Below are positions 60,122-64,000 of a DNA stretch of 64,000 nt, piece after piece. The position numbers and the translations under genes are program-made. This DNA comes from Corynebacterium sp. p3-SID1145 (lineage in GTDB: Bacteria; Actinomycetota; Actinomycetes; Mycobacteriales; Mycobacteriaceae), in contig JALXXC010000006.1 of assembly GCA_025144245.1 (NCBI GenBank), forward strand, positions 62,001 through 126,000, read 5' to 3'. Each line of letters opens with the position of its first letter. The first letter of the stretch is position 1. The notes under the pieces were generated by a model, which ran no database searches, was not told the origin of the DNA, and saw only the letters and a program-made list of their open reading frames with translations.

Positions 60122-60150
60122 TTGGTTCTTCGGTGACGGTCCTTTACATT
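60122..60150 (+). promoter_or_regulatory. promoter of the degenerate tRNA-Glu copy 3
   Basis: TTGGTT (60122-60127) and TACATT (60145-60150) are separated by 17 bases. The surrounding GATTTGGTTCTT and TCGCATTCAA text is homologous to the promoter of copy 2. Confidence 0.6.
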
Positions 60151-60177
60151 TAGCAGGTCGCATTCAACAGCGAACGC

Positions 60178-60250
60178 GCCCCGTTCGTGTAGCGGCCTAG
60201 GACGTCGCCCTCTCACGGCGGTAACACGTGTTCAAATCCCGTACGGGGTA
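60178..60250 (+). tRNA. degenerate tRNA-Glu (anticodon CTC), copy 3, probable pseudo-tRNA
   Basis: It differs from the two identical copies at two bases. C12 to G (60189) breaks the C12-G23 pair of the D stem. G52 to T (60229) breaks a T-stem pair. Both hits lie in stems, and none in loops. The promoter and terminator remain, so it may be transcribed, but folding and charging are doubtful. Confidence 0.75.
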
Positions 60251-60258
60251 CAACGACA

Positions 60259-60303
60259 GCAGATCCCGGCACCCACAACGCAGGTGCCGGGATCTGCTTT
60301 TTT
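60259..60303 (+). terminator. terminator after tRNA-Glu copy 3
   Basis: A 15-bp perfect stem GCAGATCCCGGCACC/GGTGCCGGGATCTGC with a 9-base loop is followed by six T residues. The 154 bases from here to 60457 hold no gene and no promoter that I can place with confidence. Confidence 0.92.
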
Positions 60304-60457
60304 CGTCCTCTGCGCTGAGAGAACTTATGAATCTCGGCGAAATTAGTGACGCAGGTCTCATTGGCGACTATCGTCAGTTCTATCGCAAAACTAACTATCT
60401 GTTTTTGCGGTTCGTTTGCATCGCGCACACTGACGTCAAACTCGCTGGAGGATATCG

Positions 60458-61027
60458 ATGGGACACACACGGAAATTACGGTTCGCGGGAATCGCGGGCA
60501 TTGGCCTACTCGTTCTTGCCGGTGAGGGAGTGGCGATGGCCCAGAGCGGCGTGTCTGCTGGAATGGCGCTCTCCAACGTGATTTTCACGCAGCAGGTCGG
60601 GGGAATTGAAGCGGATAACTTCAACCTATTCGTCGACCGCGAGAGCCTGGAGGACCGCGATGTGGCGGTATCCCGCCTCAAGCTGGAGGATGCCACCATC
60701 ACGGATCTGTGCATGTCCGCGCCCATCAGTCTCCCCGGGCTGGGCGACCGGCGCTTTCAGATGACGGTGGATGGACCGAACACCACTGCCCACAATCTGA
60801 TCATCGGTGCCAAGGAACTGAACGGAACGATGACGATGGCTAACCCCCAGATCGGCGTTGACGCGCGGCAGTTGTCGGACAAAGCGGAATCAGGTGCTTT
60901 CGGCATCGCGATGTCCTACTTGGATGCCTCCGACCAGTTGATTTACGCGACTTCGATTTCCGCGGACAAACTGATTGCCGCAGGCGGTCGCATCGCCGTT
61001 GTGAAGGAGGGTGAGAATGCCTGCTAG
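60458..61027 (+). CDS. exported protein, DUF6230-like
   Basis: A 189-residue protein with a signal peptide or single anchor (FAGIAGIGLLVLAGEGVAMA). A beta-rich domain follows (SNVIFTQQVGGIEADNFNLF, then ITDLCMSAPISLPGLGDRRF). It resembles the actinobacterial DUF6230 group, once named cholesterol-esterase-like without evidence. GGAGG lies 5 bases before the ATG. It overlaps the next gene by 11 bases; three genes form a coupled operon. Function unknown. Confidence 0.8.
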   Translation: MGHTRKLRFAGIAGIGLLVLAGEGVAMAQSGVSAGMALSNVIFTQQVGGIEADNFNLFVDRESLEDRDVAVSRLKLEDATITDLCMSAPISLPGLGDRRFQMTVDGPNTTAHNLIIGAKELNGTMTMANPQIGVDARQLSDKAESGAFGIAMSYLDASDQLIYATSISADKLIAAGGRIAVVKEGENAC

Positions 61028-61511
61028 CCGAGCACTAGACCGGGATCACTCTGTCACCGACATGGACGAGCAGCAGGACGGGTGGCAGGACGAGCCGCAA
61101 GACGAGCCGGTCACCGAAAGCTCGGCCGGCCGTGGTTTCTCTGGATGGCGTTCGCGGCGTCCGTTCGGTGCCGGCCTGTTGATGCTGCTGGGCGGAATCG
61201 TCATCTTGATTCCCGCGTACCTGTCCTTCGAGGTGTCGAATATCCAGATCCAGATCAGCACGATCTCCGGTGTGTCCACACTGCTCATCGGTGTGCTGCT
61301 CATCGCCTGCGGGGTGATGACGTGGCACCAGAAAGAGGGGCGGCTCCTCGCGGGCATCTCGGCCATGATCCTCGGGATCGTGGCGTTGCCCACCTCGAAT
61401 TTCGGAGGATTCTTCATCGGCACGCTTTTCGCGCTGATCGGGGGAGCATGGGCGTTGTCGTGGAGCGACGAACCGGAGCCTGTCGTGCGGAACGGGGAGG
61501 ATACCGCGTAG
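61017..61511 (+). CDS. four-helix membrane protein, DUF6114-like
   Basis: A 164-residue integral membrane protein: an acidic N-terminal tail of about 45 residues, then four hydrophobic segments (GAGLLMLLGGIVILIPAYL, STLLIGVLLIACGVMTW and two more). It is typical of the DUF6114 partners of DUF6230 proteins. GGAGG (61005-61009) lies 7 bases before ATG 61017; GTG 61011 is an alternative. The stop TAG overlaps the next GTG by one base. A decayed relative lies at 54195-54386. Confidence 0.8.
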   Translation: MPASRALDRDHSVTDMDEQQDGWQDEPQDEPVTESSAGRGFSGWRSRRPFGAGLLMLLGGIVILIPAYLSFEVSNIQIQISTISGVSTLLIGVLLIACGVMTWHQKEGRLLAGISAMILGIVALPTSNFGGFFIGTLFALIGGAWALSWSDEPEPVVRNGEDTA

Positions 61512-62344
61512 TGGTGTCCAGATCGACCCTGAAGAACCGCGGTGCACTGGCTGCTCTTTCCGCTGCGGCCGCTATCGGCTTGGCGCTTTCGGCACCCGGG
61601 CCCGCGGACGCCCAGTTCCCCGAGCTGCCGTCGCTGCCGGGACTGCCCGGCGGGCCTGCCCCGCTTCCGGCGCAGCCCGAATTGCCGGTGCTTCCGCCGC
61701 CTGTGGCGCAGCCGCCGAAGCCTCTGCCGCAGGTGCCGTCGGTGCCGGCAGAGGTGCCTGGTCTCGAAGGTGTGCAGCTTCCTCCCGAACTCGCCGGCCG
61801 CGATGTCGTACCCCGCAAGATCGGCGGTTTCGACTTCGAACCGCCTGGACCGATTCCGGGGATGCTTACCCCGACTGGGGAAACCTACACGGTGGAGTCG
61901 GACTCCACGCGCCTGCTCGGGAACGTGAAGATGTCGTACGTGCAGATTGACACCCTGCAGGGTACGAAACCCGCGATCCGCATTGACGCGGACCGAGTCG
62001 TGCTGGACAACCTGCGCGTCCGGTTCCCCGGAACAGCGCCTGGGGTAGAGGATGTGTGGCAGCGCTCGGGCCCCAGTGTGGAAACGACGCTCAACGGCCA
62101 CTTCCACATCATTGTCGGCAAGATGACCATCACACCGCAGGTCGCCGGAGTCACACTGCCGATTCCAATCACGATCGATGCGTCGTGGGCACCCGAGCGT
62201 GTGCAGGCGGAATTGTCCAAGGCAGGCGCCGGGCTGCCGGACGAGATGTCGAATCTAATGGCGGTGATCGACGGCACGATGGAGACCTACTACATTTCCG
62301 CCGACGACCTCGTTGCCGAACAGGGGATGAGCATCAAGCCTTAG
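61511..62344 (+). CDS. secreted proline-rich protein of a DUF6230/DUF6114 operon
   Basis: A 277-residue protein with a signal peptide (about 1-35, ending in APGPADAQ). A Pro/Leu-rich segment (about 36-100) that could span the cell wall follows, then a beta-rich domain (YTVESDSTRLLGNVKMSYVQ ... FHIIVGKMTITPQVAGVTLP). The C-terminal part shows the same theme as the first protein of this operon, so both may be related domains. GTG 61511 or 61514 are start options. It overlaps the convergent decarboxylase-like gene by 11 bases. Confidence 0.75.
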   Translation: MVSRSTLKNRGALAALSAAAAIGLALSAPGPADAQFPELPSLPGLPGGPAPLPAQPELPVLPPPVAQPPKPLPQVPSVPAEVPGLEGVQLPPELAGRDVVPRKIGGFDFEPPGPIPGMLTPTGETYTVESDSTRLLGNVKMSYVQIDTLQGTKPAIRIDADRVVLDNLRVRFPGTAPGVEDVWQRSGPSVETTLNGHFHIIVGKMTITPQVAGVTLPIPITIDASWAPERVQAELSKAGAGLPDEMSNLMAVIDGTMETYYISADDLVAEQGMSIKP

Positions 62345-62783
62345 GGCCGAGCTCGTCCTCGAGGACTTCCTGCGCGACCTTCATCGCCGACAGAGCGGCT
62401 GGGGCGCCGCAATAGCCGGAAGAGTGGATGATCGCCTCGGTGATCTCCTCGCGGGTGAGGCCGTTGGCGAGCGCGCCGCGGACGTGGCCGCGCAGCTCTT
62501 CCGTGGCGCGCAGGGCGACGAGCATGCCGATGTTGAGCAGGCTGCGGTCGCGTCGGCTCAGGCCGTCACGCGTCCAGACTGAGCCCCATACCGTTGCGGT
62601 GACGTGCTTCTGGAGCTCCTCGCCGTCCTTGCCGGCGTTGCGGGTCAAGGCCGCGTCGACGAAGTCGTCTCCCATCACCTCGCGGCGCACCTTGATGCCG
62701 GCGTCGTAGCGGCCGTCTTCCCCCGAATGGCGGATATCCTGAGCAGTGCGGTTTTGCTTCTCGTTGTGGGTTGCATCAGTCAT
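62334..62783 (-). CDS. carboxymuconolactone decarboxylase family protein
   Basis: A 149-residue all-helical protein of the CMD/AhpD superfamily, close to PcaC-type 4-carboxymuconolactone decarboxylases. RREVMGDDFVDAAL and RDRSLLNIGMLVALRATEELRGHVRGALANG are the family helices. An AhpD-type CxxC pair is absent, arguing against peroxidase activity. No other protocatechuate genes are near. TAAGCT (62796-62791) lies 7 bases before the ATG. It is divergent from the SbnA-like gene. Confidence 0.9.
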   Translation of the reverse strand: MTDATHNEKQNRTAQDIRHSGEDGRYDAGIKVRREVMGDDFVDAALTRNAGKDGEELQKHVTATVWGSVWTRDGLSRRDRSLLNIGMLVALRATEELRGHVRGALANGLTREEITEAIIHSSGYCGAPAALSAMKVAQEVLEDELGPKA

Positions 62784-62826
62784 GTATCCCAGCTTAATCT
62801 CCCCCGGTTCGCATAAACTGCGCGTT

Positions 62827-63804
62827 ATGGCTCAATCTGACTACGGGATTCTTAGCGCGATAGGCACGACTCCACTCGTGCGCTTGGACGCATTCGGTGG
62901 GACCCTCGGCGGGGGCACCGAATGTCGCGTCTGGGGAAAATTGGAATCCTTCAATCCTGGCGGTAGCGCCAAGGACCGGACAGCACATGCGCTTGTGCGG
63001 GCAGCTGAAGAGAATGGTCTTCTCAAAGAGGGAACGAAAGTCGTGGAGTCGAGCTCCGGGAACCTCGGAGTTTCGCTCGCGCGCGAGGCTGCGGTCGGTG
63101 GGTGGGAATTCCACTGTGTGGTGGACCCGCGCACGAATGCTTCCACGCTGGCGATGATCAGTGCGCTCGGCGGTATCCTCCACCCAGTCACTGAGCCTGA
63201 TCCTGAGACGGGGGACTGGCTCGTTGCCCGGCGGAAGCTCGTCGCCGAGCTCAAGAACGAGCTTGGGGCGCTGAACCTGGACCAGTACTCCAATACAGCC
63301 GCCTTTGATGCGCATGATCGAGGGACGATGGCGGAGATCGTCGAAAAGCTTGGGCGAGCTCCCGATGTCCTCATTGTTGCGGTGAGCACAACGGGCACGA
63401 TCGGTGGCTGTATACGGTATATCCGCGCTCATGGGTACGACACGTCAGTGGTGGCAGTCGACGCTGAAGGATCGGTGCTTTTCGGCGGTGAACGCGGGCC
63501 CCGTCTGCTGCCCGGGTACGGGGCCGGAGTGACACCAGATCTTTCGCGGGAAGTCCATCCCGACCGCGTGATCCGCGTGCGAGCCGCAGAAGCCGTGCGG
63601 GCAGCCCGGAAGTGGGCGGCTTCAACCGGTTTTGTCCCAGGTGCATCCGGAGGTGCTGTTGCTCACGCAGTCGAGGAACTTGTCGGGGAGAACGGATCAG
63701 GCGATGTCGTGGCAATTTTTCATGACGATGGACGCGCATACCTCGATACGGTGTACAACGACGAATGGGTGAAGGAAAACCTAGGAAGCGAGGCGCTGCA
63801 GTGA
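62827..63804 (+). CDS. SbnA-like PLP-dependent enzyme (cysteine synthase fold)
   Basis: A fold-type II PLP enzyme of 325 residues. NPGGSAKDRTA carries the Schiff-base lysine, ESSSGNLGVSLA the substrate loop, STTGTIGGC the phosphate-binding glycines, and GASGGAVAHA the C-terminal loop. It is closest to SbnA (N-(1-amino-1-carboxyl-2-ethyl)-glutamate synthase, from O-phosphoserine and glutamate), used to make 2,3-diaminopropionate for siderophores and antibiotics. Cysteine synthase proper cannot be excluded. TAAACT (62814-62819) lies 7 bases before the ATG. Its stop overlaps the next start (GTGA). Confidence 0.85.
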   Translation: MAQSDYGILSAIGTTPLVRLDAFGGTLGGGTECRVWGKLESFNPGGSAKDRTAHALVRAAEENGLLKEGTKVVESSSGNLGVSLAREAAVGGWEFHCVVDPRTNASTLAMISALGGILHPVTEPDPETGDWLVARRKLVAELKNELGALNLDQYSNTAAFDAHDRGTMAEIVEKLGRAPDVLIVAVSTTGTIGGCIRYIRAHGYDTSVVAVDAEGSVLFGGERGPRLLPGYGAGVTPDLSREVHPDRVIRVRAAEAVRAARKWAASTGFVPGASGGAVAHAVEELVGENGSGDVVAIFHDDGRAYLDTVYNDEWVKENLGSEALQ

Positions 63805-64000
63805 AAGTGGCGATCATCGGCGCGGGCCCTCGTGGTCTCTGGGCGGCGGAGTCACTGATGGAGCGTGCACGGCAGCGCGGTGGTGCGATCGAACTGACTG
63901 TGTTCAGCGACATGCCCCTGTCCCACGCATCTGCTCCCGGTGCATTTGCTCAGGACCTTCCCGAGCAGTGGGTTCTGAATGCACCGAGAGGCATCGTGGA
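63801..64000 (+). CDS. FAD/NAD(P)-binding protein (partial, runs off window)
   Basis: The first 66 codons show the dinucleotide-binding motif VAIIGAGPRGLWAAESL (GxGxxG with an added RG). A continuation with PLSHASAPGAFAQDLPEQWV and LNAPRGI is typical of the FAD-NAD(P)-binding N-terminal domain. The GTG overlaps the SbnA-like stop (GTGA), so both are translated together. In siderophore loci SbnB, an NAD-dependent dehydrogenase of another fold, holds this place, so a different product is likely. Confidence 0.8.
   Translation, partial: MKVAIIGAGPRGLWAAESLMERARQRGGAIELTVFSDMPLSHASAPGAFAQDLPEQWVLNAPRGIV

Overview
The window is a high-GC actinobacterial chromosome segment, almost certainly from a Corynebacterium. 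The gene order recalls Corynebacterium core chromosomes: ligA, an ACT-domain gene, gatC-gatA, pfkA, gatB, ilvD, mscCG, ilvB-ilvN-ilvC, serA, leuB, gltX. An MscCG-type channel with a long C-terminal extension, a TipA-like MerR regulator and PrsW-family and CFP6-type PH proteins fit the same group. At least twenty genes have a TAnnnT-like -10 hexamer 6 to 8 bases before the start codon and no Shine-Dalgarno, so leaderless transcription looks pervasive. I used this layout to choose many start codons.

Layout: 1-5.5 kb holds an exonuclease (cut by the window edge), a MerR regulator, ligA and a small ArsR-like/serine hydrolase/membrane protein operon. 5.6-13.3 kb holds an ACT protein, a P450, gatCA, an MFS transporter, pfkA, a nucleotide-sugar epimerase and an acetyltransferase. 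13.3-16.6 kb (minus strand) is nadA-nadC with two membrane proteins. 16.6-24.6 kb holds a DNA glycosylase, a BASS transporter with a clear operator-like repeat, gatB, an integral membrane transporter-like protein, an aldo/keto reductase, a DoxX protein and a GT87-like membrane protein. 24.6-32.3 kb is the branched-chain amino acid block: ilvD with mscCG on the minus strand, then ilvBN behind a peptide-leader attenuator, then ilvC with its own promoter region. 32.6-49 kb is mainly housekeeping (cation efflux, serA, cstA, leuB, isochorismate synthase, gltX) plus a DUF262 protein and two related lipoproteins.

49.1-60.3 kb is the mosaic part. tRNA-Gln and tRNA-Glu are followed by a LURP-one-like gene, an ABC importer and a second identical tRNA-Glu. 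Next come about 5.7 kb of visibly GC-richer DNA: a composite gene remnant, a frameshifted PhzF remnant, two large YhgE/Pip-type membrane proteins and the first 31 codons of an SbnA-like gene. That codon stub is welded to a truncated second LURP-one copy and a degenerate third tRNA-Glu. The remnants match genes that stand intact at 60.4-63.8 kb: a DUF6230/DUF6114-type secreted/membrane operon and an SbnA-like PLP enzyme. The best candidate for something new is therefore this remodelled tRNA-Glu region together with the adjoining SbnA-like/FAD enzyme operon, which runs off the right edge.
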